A DNA stretch of 59,350 nucleotides. Origin: Pseudobdellovibrionaceae bacterium. GTDB lineage: Bacteria > Bdellovibrionota > UBA1018 > UBA6935. Shown piece by piece: positions 46,034-55,613 of this stretch; positions within the stretch are counted from its first letter, which is position 1, and each line of letters opens with the position of its first letter. The stretch lies in assembly GCA_002722705.1 (NCBI GenBank), contig PBMP01000033.1:1-59350 (forward strand), in the 5' to 3' direction. The position numbers were made by a program, and so were the translations under genes. Under the pieces are notes generated by a model. That model saw only the letters and a program-made list of their open reading frames with translations. It had not been told where the DNA came from and made no database searches.

Positions 46034-46798
46034 GTGGTGAATAAAGGACCAATCATACTTGAAATCAAAAATCTCACTCAAAAGTTTATTCTTCCTCAAG
46101 GAGAAGTAACCGTTCTAAAGAAAGTAAACTTCAATGTCAAAGAAGGTGAATTTGTTTCAATTGTTGGCCCATCAGGCGCTGGAAAAAGTACGCTTCTTAA
46201 ACTCATCAACGGTATATTAAAACCAACTCGAGGCAGAGTTATTTTTAAAGAACACCCACTGGTCGATGTAAATTTGAGCACGGCCATGGTGTTTCAAGAC
46301 TTCGCCCTTCTTCCCTGGTTAACTGTATCAGAAAATGTAGGCTTAGGACTCGAAGGACGTCCTTTTAGTCGCACTCAAAAAAATGATAAAGTAAAGTTTT
46401 ACATTAATAAAGTAGGTCTGGAAGGATATGAAGAAGCCTATCCGCGAGAACTTTCAGGTGGAATGAAACAACGAGTGGGGCTTGCAAGAGCTTTGGCTGT
46501 CGAACCAGAAGTCCTTCTCATGGATGAACCATTCTCTTCTCTTGATGTACTTACTACAATTAACCTAAGAGACGAGCTAATTGATATTTGGTCAGATAAA
46601 GATATTCCAGTAAATACGATTTTAATGGTGACTCATATGATTGAAGAAGCAATTGAACTCTCAGACCGAGTCCTTGTTTTATCTAATCGACCTGGTCAAA
46701 TTGTAGGAGACCTCCCCATTACTCTAGATCGCCCTCGAAAGAAAAGAGCGCCTGGTTTTATCGGAGAAATTGATAAAGTATTCTCTCTTCTTGCTTAA
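46034..46798 (+). CDS. ABC importer ATP-binding protein, NitT/TauT-like
   Basis: A 254-residue ATPase with Walker A VGPSGAGKST (about residues 44-53), Q-loop FQDFALLPWL, signature LSGGMKQRVGLARAL (about 139-153), Walker B VLLMDEPFSSLD and H-loop VTHMIEEAIELSDRV. It belongs to the nitrate/sulfonate/taurine-type family. Start GTG 46034; GTG 46037 is equivalent. The protein ends soon after the ATPase core, without the C-terminal AAA_assoc_C extension seen in some family members; that domain is encoded by the next gene. It drives the fused permease upstream. No substrate-binding protein lies nearby, so the substrate is unknown. Confidence 0.95.
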   Translation: MVNKGPIILEIKNLTQKFILPQGEVTVLKKVNFNVKEGEFVSIVGPSGAGKSTLLKLINGILKPTRGRVIFKEHPLVDVNLSTAMVFQDFALLPWLTVSENVGLGLEGRPFSRTQKNDKVKFYINKVGLEGYEEAYPRELSGGMKQRVGLARALAVEPEVLLMDEPFSSLDVLTTINLRDELIDIWSDKDIPVNTILMVTHMIEEAIELSDRVLVLSNRPGQIVGDLPITLDRPRKKRAPGFIGEIDKVFSLLA

Positions 46799-46877
46799 CC
46801 TATGGAAAACACTTATTTATTCTCAGCCGCATCATTTTACTTTTGGAACTCGCAAACTATGATAGAAAGAGACACAA

Positions 46878-47399
46878 ATGGAACGTTCTGACGACAAAGA
46901 AGACCCTCAACCAACGCCAATGATCCCCGAAGCCGAAATTAGTGAAATTTTGGGACTAGTTGAAATCTTAATTGATAAGGGTGGAAGAGAAGATATTTAT
47001 AAACTCGCACACGAACTTCAAATGGAACTAGGTGAAACACTTAAGGTCATTCGAAGTGCTGAAATCTTAAAACTCGTTCATACTCCTGGTGGAGACGTTG
47101 TTGTAGAAAAACTTGGGGAAAAAATTTCAGAGGCTTCGATCTCTGAAAGAAAAGAACTTATTTGTGAAGAAATTGAAAAGATTCCAGTTTTTGAAAGAAT
47201 TACACATTTTTTAAAAAACAAAGAGGATCACGAAGCTGACCGAGAACTTCTTCTCGAAGAACTTGCGAAACTTATTCCAAACGAAAATGTAGAAGAAACT
47301 TTTTCCTCAATTGTTCACTGGGGAAGATATGCTGAACTTTTTGGATACAACGATGACAGTCAAACCTTTTATCTGGACCTAGAAGAAGAAACTCTTTAG
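46878..47399 (+). CDS. stand-alone AAA_assoc_C-like protein of the ABC importer
   Basis: A 173-residue cytoplasmic protein resembling the AAA_assoc_C domain (as recalled, Pfam PF09821), usually the C-terminal extension of NitT-type ATPases. Seen: VEILIDKGGREDIYKLAHELQ, a helix-turn-helix-like LGETLKVIRSAEILKLVHTPGGDVVVE, then the acidic end FSSIVHWGRYAELFGYNDDSQTFYLD. Here it is a separate chain, 79 bases after the ATPase gene on the same strand. It may bind the ATPase in trans and regulate it. Its stop overlaps, tail to tail, the stop of the minus-strand propeptide-like gene. Confidence 0.75.
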   Translation: MERSDDKEDPQPTPMIPEAEISEILGLVEILIDKGGREDIYKLAHELQMELGETLKVIRSAEILKLVHTPGGDVVVEKLGEKISEASISERKELICEEIEKIPVFERITHFLKNKEDHEADRELLLEELAKLIPNENVEETFSSIVHWGRYAELFGYNDDSQTFYLDLEEETL

Positions 47400-48166
47400 T
47401 GATTTTTTCTATTTCGGGAAGAAAGAATTGTTCCATCGTGGGCGCTGATTAACGTTTCAATACCATTTTTATAAAAACGATAAGAAGGAATAATTCTTTT
47501 TGAGTTAGCCACAAAATTTACAGGATCAGAAACCTGAACCACTCCTTCTTCTTTTGATTTCTTATAATAATTTTCAACAATTTTTTCAGCATCCTGTTGC
47601 TCAAGAACGACCTTCTCTACACTACTAAAATCACTCTGATAATAAGAATCCAATCTTATGAGCTCTCCTTGAGGTCCTAAATCTAAATCAATCATCCCAC
47701 CTGGAATCATTTTTCTGCCTTGATAAGTTTGCTCAAAAGTGACTTGAGCAGAAGTTTCGCTTGGACGAATGAGAGGTTCAGATAGTGGTTAGTCAGACCT
47801 GATTTTTAATTCATTCCGCAAAGATTCAATAATTTGAATGGCGCGTTGTCTTACTGAAACAGGATCCGTCGGCGAAAAGTCCTCTACTCCAAAAAGACCT
47901 ATCTGACCAATAATTTGAATCAATTGATGTTCAGAGGTGAATTTTGTTTTTAAAGACAAAATATTTTTCTTTGTTAATTTTTTATCTTTATGGATTGATT
48001 TTTTTTTATCTGGATCATTTATTTTATTGATCTGATCCATTGAAACTCCAAGAATCTTACGATCAGAACCTGATTGAATAGACTGATACCCCCACTGAAT
48101 AAATGAAAAAAACCCCAAACCAATCACTAAAATCATTTTTATTAATGTCGATATTTTCTTATTCAT
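47396..48166 (-). CDS. FTP/PepSY-like propeptide protein, interrupted by one in-frame TAA
   Basis: ATG 48166 gives 125 residues with a membrane segment (LIKMILVIGLGFFSFI), ending at TAA 47791-47789. The same frame then continues open for 130 more residues to 47396, and the second part looks like a peptidase propeptide (VTFEQTYQGRKMIPGGMIDLDL, LIRLDSYYQSDF, ISAHDGTIL), so I treat both as one gene of about 256 codons. The first ATG after the break (47710) has AAGG upstream and could be an internal start. The gene overlaps the end of the upstream gluzincin lipoprotein gene by eight bases. In M4/M36 peptidases such a domain is normally N-terminal on the same chain. Confidence 0.6.
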
Positions 48167-50042
48167 AAATTTCCAATGGAACTTGAATCATTTCGGTTGG
48201 TCCGTTACTAGGAGTCACCTCTAAATCAAGAAGCACTTCCTGAGACTGAGCATGATCTGAAATTCTTACAATAATAGAAGTATCTAAATTTTTATTAAAA
48301 AAGTTTTGAGTTTTAAAGTAAGTGTTATCGGTTTCAATGTTTAAATGAGTATCGGTTGATTTTAATGCAGTCACAATAGAAGTTCCATTTACTTTCGAAT
48401 AAATAGTTTCAGCAACACTTGATGAAATAGCACCGTAGTTAAAACCTGCATTCATAATCTCTACATCTGGTGTGGGTGAATGCACTCGAACCTGAAGACC
48501 ACCTGCTGTAAAAGAAGAAATATTTTTTAAGTCAAACCAAACAGCAATCACTTCTCCTGGATTGGCAACTCCATTGAGTCCAGTATCGATAGACTGTTTG
48601 ACTACCCGAGGATTACGTCCTGATTGACTAAAAAGAACTCTTAAATCTACAGGGTGGTCTATGATTTGAATTCCTGGCATTTTTAAAGACCCTGGACCCA
48701 ATGCTAACCAACCCTTAGGGAGCTCAGGATAATTAAAAAGTCCACGTTGTTCAAAAACGCTTTTAAGAAGATCAATATCTGTTGAAGTCATTCCTGTGAG
48801 TGGAGCCCATGTAAGTAAAGAATCAACAAATCCAATAAAACGAATAGGAGAAAGATTGAATGAAGTGGGTTTAGGCAAATGTTTAACTGCTTCTAATATC
48901 GCTGCACTCATTAATTCAAAAGATCGAGCTTGAGAATGGTGTTGCTTCAATGCTTCATATGCATCCCAAAAAGCTCCTGTCATCACAGAAGAATTATTAT
49001 GAATTTGTTCTTTACCTCGATGAATCTCAAATAGATCTTTTAAAGAACGTGTTCCATAAAGATCTGCAAAGGGCCAGCCTAATCCGTCTGGGTAAGAAAA
49101 ACTCACCTCAGAACGATCAGCAGAGAATCCAGAAGCCCCAGATGCATAATGTTTACACTCTGGAAATCCAGCTGAATATCGAGGACAGCGATGACTCCCT
49201 CGAGAAGAGTTTATTCCCAAAGTAAAAGTTCCCAAAGCCCAGTGACTAAAAAAACGAGAATCGAGGTCGGGATGTATCCAAGGTTCGGTGTACCCCATCG
49301 CCATGAAATCTGAAATTGCCTCATTCAACGCTCCTGCTTCATCATATCGAAACTGATTAAAGTATTGAGAATTTGAATAGTGTGCAACTGTAGTTGCATG
49401 CTGAAGCTCATGAATGACCACTTGTCCATCATCAGAATAATGTGCATTCGGAAGAGAAGGTGAATCTCCGAAACAAACATAATCAAAGATTTCACCGTTA
49501 CCTAAAAAGTTTCTAGAAAAATAAGCGTTATCACCTAAAATACAATGAGCAATCATCAAAATAGAACCACCGGGTTGCAAGTATCCAAGTTGGTTTAAAA
49601 ATTTTCGATAACTTGACCCTAAATGATAAGTCATGACTTCTTGAAATGATTCATTTTCAAAGTGATAAACAAATTCATTTTCTGAAAAAGTAAAAAGATC
49701 ACCTCCACAGCTCAGACCGTTGCCTACTGTGGTATAAACTCCAGAGAGTACACCTGAACCATTCAAATCTTTAATTTCAACTTCTTGACTCCACTGATCC
49801 AAGTTGGAGTCGAATGGACTTATTTTTTTTCCTGTACTCCCTATAGGATCAGGCAGAAATACCCTCGCTGGACTCCTTGACAAAAAAGTCCCTGGGTTTG
49901 ATGGAAGTGCACAACTTCCTACCACAGGAGGGTCTGGTCGATCCACTTCAGTGACTTCCGAAGTCTGAAAAGGACATCCGCTAAAAACAATGAGAGCCAT
50001 CAAACTGAAGCCACTTTTAATAACGAGACGATTTCCCATCAT
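48159..50042 (-). CDS. gluzincin-type metallopeptidase lipoprotein (M4/M36-like)
   Basis: A 627-residue lipid-anchored peptidase (signal peptide with lipobox FSGC, MMGNRLVIKSGFSLMALIVF). The zinc site is HELQH (residues 211-215), and 26 residues after it is GALNEAISDF (about 238-247), the M4/M36-type third ligand with its NExxSD signature. Four cysteines or more (GSCALP, SCGGD, AHCILG, VCFGD) suit an outer-membrane or periplasmic enzyme. The C-terminal ~200 residues are beta-rich (VDLRVLFSQSG..., IVRISDHAQSQEVLLDLEV) and may be a substrate-binding domain. No N-terminal propeptide is visible, but a propeptide-like protein is encoded directly downstream, overlapping by eight bases. ilvA is upstream. 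Confidence 0.85.
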   Translation of the reverse strand: MMGNRLVIKSGFSLMALIVFSGCPFQTSEVTEVDRPDPPVVGSCALPSNPGTFLSRSPARVFLPDPIGSTGKKISPFDSNLDQWSQEVEIKDLNGSGVLSGVYTTVGNGLSCGGDLFTFSENEFVYHFENESFQEVMTYHLGSSYRKFLNQLGYLQPGGSILMIAHCILGDNAYFSRNFLGNGEIFDYVCFGDSPSLPNAHYSDDGQVVIHELQHATTVAHYSNSQYFNQFRYDEAGALNEAISDFMAMGYTEPWIHPDLDSRFFSHWALGTFTLGINSSRGSHRCPRYSAGFPECKHYASGASGFSADRSEVSFSYPDGLGWPFADLYGTRSLKDLFEIHRGKEQIHNNSSVMTGAFWDAYEALKQHHSQARSFELMSAAILEAVKHLPKPTSFNLSPIRFIGFVDSLLTWAPLTGMTSTDIDLLKSVFEQRGLFNYPELPKGWLALGPGSLKMPGIQIIDHPVDLRVLFSQSGRNPRVVKQSIDTGLNGVANPGEVIAVWFDLKNISSFTAGGLQVRVHSPTPDVEIMNAGFNYGAISSSVAETIYSKVNGTSIVTALKSTDTHLNIETDNTYFKTQNFFNKNLDTSIIVRISDHAQSQEVLLDLEVTPSNGPTEMIQVPLEIYE

Positions 50043-50087
50043 TTGTTAATCATAACAAGGGAAGCGCTAAGAAAAACGAGGCAGATT

Positions 50088-51323
50088 TTACCGAGATTCT
50101 CTCATTTTTACAGACTCTACTTCTTGAGAAATAGCTCGAATGACCTGATCACTGTGGTCCGCATTTCGAGTCTCAAGAGTAAGCTCGAGTCGAGTTTCGT
50201 TGATTGTCGTATTGAGGTCGTTTCGGTCATGGATCACCTGTAGAACATTTGCTCCGTGATCAAAAATAATTTTTGTGAGTTGATGGAGAGCCCCTGGTTG
50301 ATCTTTGACGATTACACTCATTTGAATTCTTCTTCGACTTCTCAATAACCCTTGTTGAATGATTCTGGAGAAAAGAGGAACATCTATATTTCCTCCACTA
50401 ATCACCAATACAATATTTTCTCCGGGAATCTGGTCGATATTTTTTTTTAAAATAGAAAGAGGAAGTGCACCGGAACCCTCGGCAACAATTCGAGCTCGCT
50501 CGGCTAGCTCAAGAGTCGAATCTGCAATTTCAGAATCACTGGCAGTGTAGATTTTATGGATTCGATCTTTTAGCACTTCATACATAGAAGGTGCTGCCTT
50601 TTTAACTGAAATGCCATCTGCAAATGTCTTTACCTCAGGGAGTTCAATCGCCTTCCCCTCTTGAAAAGAACGCAACATAGATGGAGCTCCTTCAGCCTGA
50701 CAGCCTACCAACTTCACAGAAGGCTTAAGGTGTTCAAATGCGAGAGCCATTCCACCAGCAAGCCCACCACCTCCAATCGAACAAATCACAGTATCGACTT
50801 CAGGAAGCTGTCTAAAAATTTCCATTCCTGTGGTGGCTTGTCCTGCAATCACTCCTGGATCATCAAAAGCATGAATAAAAATTCGATTTTCTTTTTCTGC
50901 AATCGTTTTGGCATATTCATAGGCTTCATCGTAATTTGATCCGTAAAGATGAACTTTAGCTCCCAAATTTTGTGTATTTTGAATTTTCACTAAAGGAGCA
51001 GATTCAGGCATAACAATTTGAGCGTCTACTCCCATAATTTTTGCGCCCCAAGCAACACCTTGGGAATGATTTCCAGCACTTGCAGCAATTACTCCTTGCT
51101 TTCTCTCTTTTTCTGAAAGAGTTGAAATTCGATAAGTAGCCCCTCGGAGTTTAAAAGACCCAATTGGCTGAAGCGTCTCTAGCTTGAGATAAACTTGCTT
51201 CTTCAATTCTTCAGAAAGCCATCGACTTTGGACCAATGGGGTAGGTGAAAGTAGAGATTGGATGAGTTGATCCGCGTTTTGTATATCGGTCCATTGAATA
51301 TTCATATTCTTGCCCTTCGACAT
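50088..51323 (-). CDS. ilvA: threonine ammonia-lyase with C-terminal ACT domain
   Basis: A 411-residue PLP enzyme converting threonine to 2-oxobutyrate and ammonia, the first step toward isoleucine. Seen: the PLP lysine in GSFKLRGATYR (near residue 57), SAGNHSQGVAWGAK, the phosphate-binding glycine loop SIGGGGLAGGMALA and the VVSGGNIDVPL region. The ACT domain, MSVIVKDQPGALHQLTKIIFD (about 333-353), may bind the effector. Length and the single ACT domain match the short form rather than the 514-residue Escherichia coli IlvA. ATG 51323 is the longest start; ATG 51305 (MNIQWT) follows AAGGGC. No other isoleucine genes are adjacent. Confidence 0.94.
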   Translation of the reverse strand: MSKGKNMNIQWTDIQNADQLIQSLLSPTPLVQSRWLSEELKKQVYLKLETLQPIGSFKLRGATYRISTLSEKERKQGVIAASAGNHSQGVAWGAKIMGVDAQIVMPESAPLVKIQNTQNLGAKVHLYGSNYDEAYEYAKTIAEKENRIFIHAFDDPGVIAGQATTGMEIFRQLPEVDTVICSIGGGGLAGGMALAFEHLKPSVKLVGCQAEGAPSMLRSFQEGKAIELPEVKTFADGISVKKAAPSMYEVLKDRIHKIYTASDSEIADSTLELAERARIVAEGSGALPLSILKKNIDQIPGENIVLVISGGNIDVPLFSRIIQQGLLRSRRRIQMSVIVKDQPGALHQLTKIIFDHGANVLQVIHDRNDLNTTINETRLELTLETRNADHSDQVIRAISQEVESVKMRESR

Positions 51324-51458
51324 TATTCAGGAATGACACATAAGTCCTTAATTTGATAACAGTAATATAACTATAATCTTCTTGCATCACCTATCAAAAA
51401 CCGATAGAAACACATCTGTTTCAATGAAGGCACTTAAAAATATACCCTTGGGGGATTC

Positions 51459-52694
51459 GTGGCATTTAGTCCTAAACTATTGAAATTACTGATGTGGTCG
51501 GTTGCCATCAGTCTCTCCTACACGCAAATCGCCACTGCCAACCCAGTTATAAAGAATACTCTAAAAAGATCCTTAAGAACTTTTGTTATCGCAGATACGA
51601 ACTCAGGTATCATTCTACGAAGATCTCTTGGAATCGAAACAACTGCAGAATTTGAGCAATTTATTACAAAAACTGCTCACCCCAAACTGAGAGTAGAGTT
51701 TGAAAGACGCCTTGAACTTCTTTATGAAGAGATTCTTCAACTTAGGAAAATCAATCACTCCACCTTAGAAACAGCTACGCTTTCAACTACCGAAAAAGAA
51801 GCCATTGCAGAGATTGGAAGCCGATTTTTTGGTTTAAAAAATGCAAAGTCTTTTAGAAAAGCAATGTTACGTGGATATGAGGGAAATTTTTCGAAGTTTT
51901 TCAAAAATAAAATTAGATCAAATAAAATTGAAATCGCAGAACCTCAAACGAAGAGACTTAGACCCGGTCAAGATGACGCTCTCCTGGCAAGAGAAAGAAA
52001 AACACTTCTTAAAAGGTGGAAAGAAGGACGAGCTTGCGTAAAAAACAGACCACTCGAAGAGGCTCAGGACGAAGTTAAAAACTATATTAAAACAAAGATT
52101 TTTATTGATGAAGCGATTATGGTTGGAACGACTTCTGTTCAGCTAGGGTCGAAATCAGCTCAGCTTGAAAGTTTTGACGATAAAAGTTTTTCTGAAAAAG
52201 CAAAGTTGATCGTGTCTTCAGGAGTTTATTGCGCAAACTTACGTGATTTAACTACCGATACTGCAATGATTCTTATTGGTTCAAATATCTCGGTAAATAC
52301 TTATAAAAACCCCAATCAAAAATTTATTGTTCGGTATTTTAAAACTCTTGCAGTAAGAGAAGGACTCTCCCTTCTTCATAGTTCTCTTTACCACATTAAC
52401 CCTCTGGAAGATGAAGACGCCTCTGATGAATGTGCTCTTGCTTCCCAAATGAACCATGACCCTACTTCAAAAACTGAAAACTATTTAGGGTATAATGCGG
52501 CATGGTCTGTCATGTCTTCTGCTAAATCCATTCTCTTGTTTGATTTAGTTGAGGGGATGCTTTGTAAAGCGCAAAAAACAGGAATCGGTCACAAAATTAG
52601 ATTAGCAGAACAACTTACCACAGGAATTCGAGTCGCTGAATCAGTCGGATCCAGTGTTCTCTATTATGTTTTACGAACAAATGCTGTGAATTAA
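51459..52694 (+). CDS. exported protein of unknown function
   Basis: A 411-residue protein starting at GTG 51459, preceded by GGGGGA. An N-terminal signal or anchor segment (KLLKLLMWSVAISLSYTQIATA) is followed by a helical charged domain (about 55-150) and a less charged C-terminal part with hydrophobic stretches (IVSSGVYCANLRDLTTDTAMILIG and GSSVLYYVLRTNAVN). Some of these may be membrane segments. Three cysteines near RACVK, YCANL and DECALA were noted. I do not recognise a family. It lies divergent from ilvA and ends tail to tail, overlapping by four bases, with the metallophosphoesterase gene. Confidence 0.65.
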   Translation: MAFSPKLLKLLMWSVAISLSYTQIATANPVIKNTLKRSLRTFVIADTNSGIILRRSLGIETTAEFEQFITKTAHPKLRVEFERRLELLYEEILQLRKINHSTLETATLSTTEKEAIAEIGSRFFGLKNAKSFRKAMLRGYEGNFSKFFKNKIRSNKIEIAEPQTKRLRPGQDDALLARERKTLLKRWKEGRACVKNRPLEEAQDEVKNYIKTKIFIDEAIMVGTTSVQLGSKSAQLESFDDKSFSEKAKLIVSSGVYCANLRDLTTDTAMILIGSNISVNTYKNPNQKFIVRYFKTLAVREGLSLLHSSLYHINPLEDEDASDECALASQMNHDPTSKTENYLGYNAAWSVMSSAKSILLFDLVEGMLCKAQKTGIGHKIRLAEQLTTGIRVAESVGSSVLYYVLRTNAVN

Positions 52695-54172
52695 GTTCGG
52701 TTTTTCGCGAGCATCTCTAAGGTAGCTAAATCAACGCGATCTTGTCTAGGAATTGGAAAAGCCTTTCCTTTATTCCACTCATAAAGTTCGGCTACTCTCT
52801 CTGAAGAATTTTCTTCCTTTTTTATCCAAGCAAAACATTTTCTTCCAAAAGGTTGTGTACATTCAACATCATGAAACGCGGGAGACCAAGTTCCCGTATT
52901 TAAGACCTCAACTCCATCTAGTAAAATATGTCTTTCACGATGAGTATGACCAAAAACCACTCTTTTCAAACCTGTGATTTTAGAAATTACATTCACTCTC
53001 TTAAGAGCTGTCGTTTGTACTTTATAGACTTCTGATTCTACCGAACGAGCGTAAAATAAAAGAGCAGGAAGAAATAAAGCAAGAGGAATCGCCCACCACA
53101 ACATGGATACTTTAGCAAAAAGATTTACTGTGGAAAAAATCCAAAAACTCAATAAAAAAGCAAAACCGAGAAGGATTGCACGATCCAACCAAAGCTCCCT
53201 TGCGATTCTAATTGGATTAAAAATAGCTGGATGCACATGTAAAGCTCTTAAGGAATGAAGAGTACTCACACTAGAGTTAGCTTTTGTTGCAATCTCACTT
53301 AACCTCTTTTCAAGTTTTAATGGATCTCTAACTGCAGGAAGCAGTCCTTCACCTATCGAATAAAACAAAGTAACAGCAGCTCCCCAGAACCAAGTGAACA
53401 TGATCAAAGGCTGCACTCGAACTAAATACTTATAAAAAAATACGAGATAATCCGTTAAATTGGATTTAATGTAACTTGAATCCACATGTGGATTAAAAAG
53501 TCCCATACCATTCAACATAAATTTTCCTGCCAAATTTCCAAACGGAAGTCTAACAAAGTACCTACCTCCTTTTCTCACTAAAGGATGAATGGGGTTGGAA
53601 CAAGTGCAATAAGCATCATACTGATTTCCATGCTCGATTAACGTATCTTTATTAGAAACATAAAACCACTCACAAAACCTCACTGAGTTTCTCATAGAAT
53701 CTGGGATTTTCATGGCATCAACTATTATTTTTTGAACTCCTGGCCAATGCACTTCCATATCATGGTTTCCAATAACAAAAACGACACGATTTCCTTTTCT
53801 TACAAAATCCCCCAAAGATTCTATCCAAATCCAGTGATCTTTTAAGATTGTACTCATTTTAAAAATAGATTTTTTTTCTTCTGCAAATAAGCCTCGTTTT
53901 TTTTCCAACCAACTTATTTTCATTCCTTTTTCTTCTGGATTCACCATGACTGAGTCAAAGTCAAAAATATCTCCATTTAAAACAATTTCTGTAGCTCCAG
54001 ATGTTTCTTCTGAAAGAAAAGTTAAAAAGTCTCTAAACTCTTTATCTATAAAGTGCTTAGGGCGTTTATATCGCTTCCACAAAGGGTTTCCTGGATGTGG
54101 AGGCTCCGCATCTGAAAGATGAAGATCACTTAGAATTACTGTATGATCAGCATATGTGAAGTCTACCGCCAT
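52691..54172 (-). CDS. membrane-associated metallophosphoesterase
   Basis: A 493-residue protein of the calcineurin-like superfamily. The dimetal motifs are present: ILSDLHLSD (DxH), VLNGDIFDFDS (GD), VIGNHDMEVHW (GNHD), LIEHGNQYD and VVFGHTHRERH (GHTH). Two hydrophobic segments (LGFAFLLSFWIFSTVNLFA and LWWAIPLALFLPALLFYA, about 330-375), plus a possible third near 250, suggest membrane attachment inserted between the catalytic motifs. The ligand is unknown; LpxH-type lipid A phosphatases are soluble and shorter. It sits 15 bases downstream of a sterol-desaturase-family gene, so a lipid-related phosphatase is a fair inference. Confidence 0.88.
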   Translation of the reverse strand: MAVDFTYADHTVILSDLHLSDAEPPHPGNPLWKRYKRPKHFIDKEFRDFLTFLSEETSGATEIVLNGDIFDFDSVMVNPEEKGMKISWLEKKRGLFAEEKKSIFKMSTILKDHWIWIESLGDFVRKGNRVVFVIGNHDMEVHWPGVQKIIVDAMKIPDSMRNSVRFCEWFYVSNKDTLIEHGNQYDAYCTCSNPIHPLVRKGGRYFVRLPFGNLAGKFMLNGMGLFNPHVDSSYIKSNLTDYLVFFYKYLVRVQPLIMFTWFWGAAVTLFYSIGEGLLPAVRDPLKLEKRLSEIATKANSSVSTLHSLRALHVHPAIFNPIRIARELWLDRAILLGFAFLLSFWIFSTVNLFAKVSMLWWAIPLALFLPALLFYARSVESEVYKVQTTALKRVNVISKITGLKRVVFGHTHRERHILLDGVEVLNTGTWSPAFHDVECTQPFGRKCFAWIKKEENSSERVAELYEWNKGKAFPIPRQDRVDLATLEMLAKNRT

Positions 54173-54187
54173 AAAGACCTTTCTTTG

Positions 54188-55423
54188 CTAAGAAGATATT
54201 GGAGTCAATCCCGTTTGATATCGATCCAAAAGTCTGTTCATCACAGTCCAAGAAATCAAAGATAAGATCGCTCCAATAACAAGCCATCCAATATGATTAA
54301 TGAATCCATTCTGGAAAGTGATGTATAAAAATCCTACAATCATCACCATCCTTAAAAGCTCAGACCACCTGACCCATCTCTTTAATTCGAACATAGCACC
54401 AAAGTTCAAAATTGAGACTAAGATAATGGCTCCTAGGTAATAAAAAGAAAAATCAAATTCGACTTTTGCTTGTTTTAAATAGAGCCCTAAACACAAAACA
54501 GCTAACACAAAATGAACAAAAACATAACGATTCATCCACTTCATTTTTGGAGTATCATATTTGTAAGTAACTTCTGGTAATCCTTCTGCAGGAATCGGCA
54601 TGTCTTTAGGACCTTTCAAAAATACTTTTATTTTTTCAGAAAAAGTTGATTTTGTTTTGGCAACATCAATCATTTCTCTCCAATAAACAAAATTTGACCA
54701 AATTGGATTCCAACTTTTCAAAGGTTTAGTTGTACCGAAATAAACTTTCACTGTCTCTTCTCTGTAAGTTCCAAAAAGCCGATCCCATATTGAAAAAGTA
54801 CCACCATGATTTTTATCTAAATAAATTGAGTTCTTTCCATGATGAACACGATGTTGAGACGGAGTCATAAAGATATACTCTAAAAATCCAAGCTTAGGAA
54901 CATACGGTGTATGAATCCAGAACTGATAAATCAATTGAAACTGAGCAACAACAAAAAACATCTCTATAGGAAAACCAATGAATGCAATAGGTAAATAGAA
55001 AGCAAACGCGATCAGTCTTGCAAACATTGCTTGTCTTAGTGCTACGGTGAGGTTGTATTCTTCACTTTGATGATGAACGATATGCATTGCCCACATAAAA
55101 TTAATTTCGTGACTCAATCGATGATACCAATAATAAGCGAAATCAACACAAATCAAACAAAGTAACCAATAAATGGGTGAATCAACAGGAATTTTAAAGA
55201 GAGAATAATGAGACTGTAGCCAGTAATAAGCTCCGAGAGCCAAAAGCTTAATGGTTGCATTGACCACCTGATTTCCAATTCCACAACTTAAATTTGTAAT
55301 TGAATCTGAAAATCGATAATGATGACCGTTTTTTATTTTATCGACAATGAGTTCAATCCCAATCAATAAAAAGAAAAATGGAATAGCAAAAGCAACATAA
55401 TTTGTGAGGTGAGGAATAGTCAT
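54188..55423 (-). CDS. fatty-acid hydroxylase/sterol-desaturase-family membrane protein
   Basis: A 411-residue multipass membrane di-iron enzyme. The His boxes of the family are visible: HRLSH (about residue 102), HIVHH (about 115) and QHRVHHG (about 190-196), spaced by hydrophobic helices. GGTFSIWDRLFGTY is a common signature after the last box. The C-terminal ~130 residues add several further hydrophobic segments not needed for the core, as in alkylglycerol monooxygenase-like members. AAAGGAG precedes the ATG. The likely substrate is a lipid or sterol-like molecule. It is co-transcribed with the metallophosphoesterase gene 15 bases downstream. Confidence 0.92.
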   Translation of the reverse strand: MTIPHLTNYVAFAIPFFFLLIGIELIVDKIKNGHHYRFSDSITNLSCGIGNQVVNATIKLLALGAYYWLQSHYSLFKIPVDSPIYWLLCLICVDFAYYWYHRLSHEINFMWAMHIVHHQSEEYNLTVALRQAMFARLIAFAFYLPIAFIGFPIEMFFVVAQFQLIYQFWIHTPYVPKLGFLEYIFMTPSQHRVHHGKNSIYLDKNHGGTFSIWDRLFGTYREETVKVYFGTTKPLKSWNPIWSNFVYWREMIDVAKTKSTFSEKIKVFLKGPKDMPIPAEGLPEVTYKYDTPKMKWMNRYVFVHFVLAVLCLGLYLKQAKVEFDFSFYYLGAIILVSILNFGAMFELKRWVRWSELLRMVMIVGFLYITFQNGFINHIGWLVIGAILSLISWTVMNRLLDRYQTGLTPISS

Positions 55424-55613
55424 TTGAAACTCCTTTAAAAAACCTTTATTTTGAATAAGAGTATCAAGGATAAATGGGGTCTACCAGTATTCGTGTTCGA
55501 AACTGACATAGATCATAAAAACGAATTTTATATAAAAGTTTAAAAATTTCATACAATTAAGTAACTGTTTTTCATTTTAATAAAAAAACGTCAAAAGATT
55601 GATCCCAAAACTG

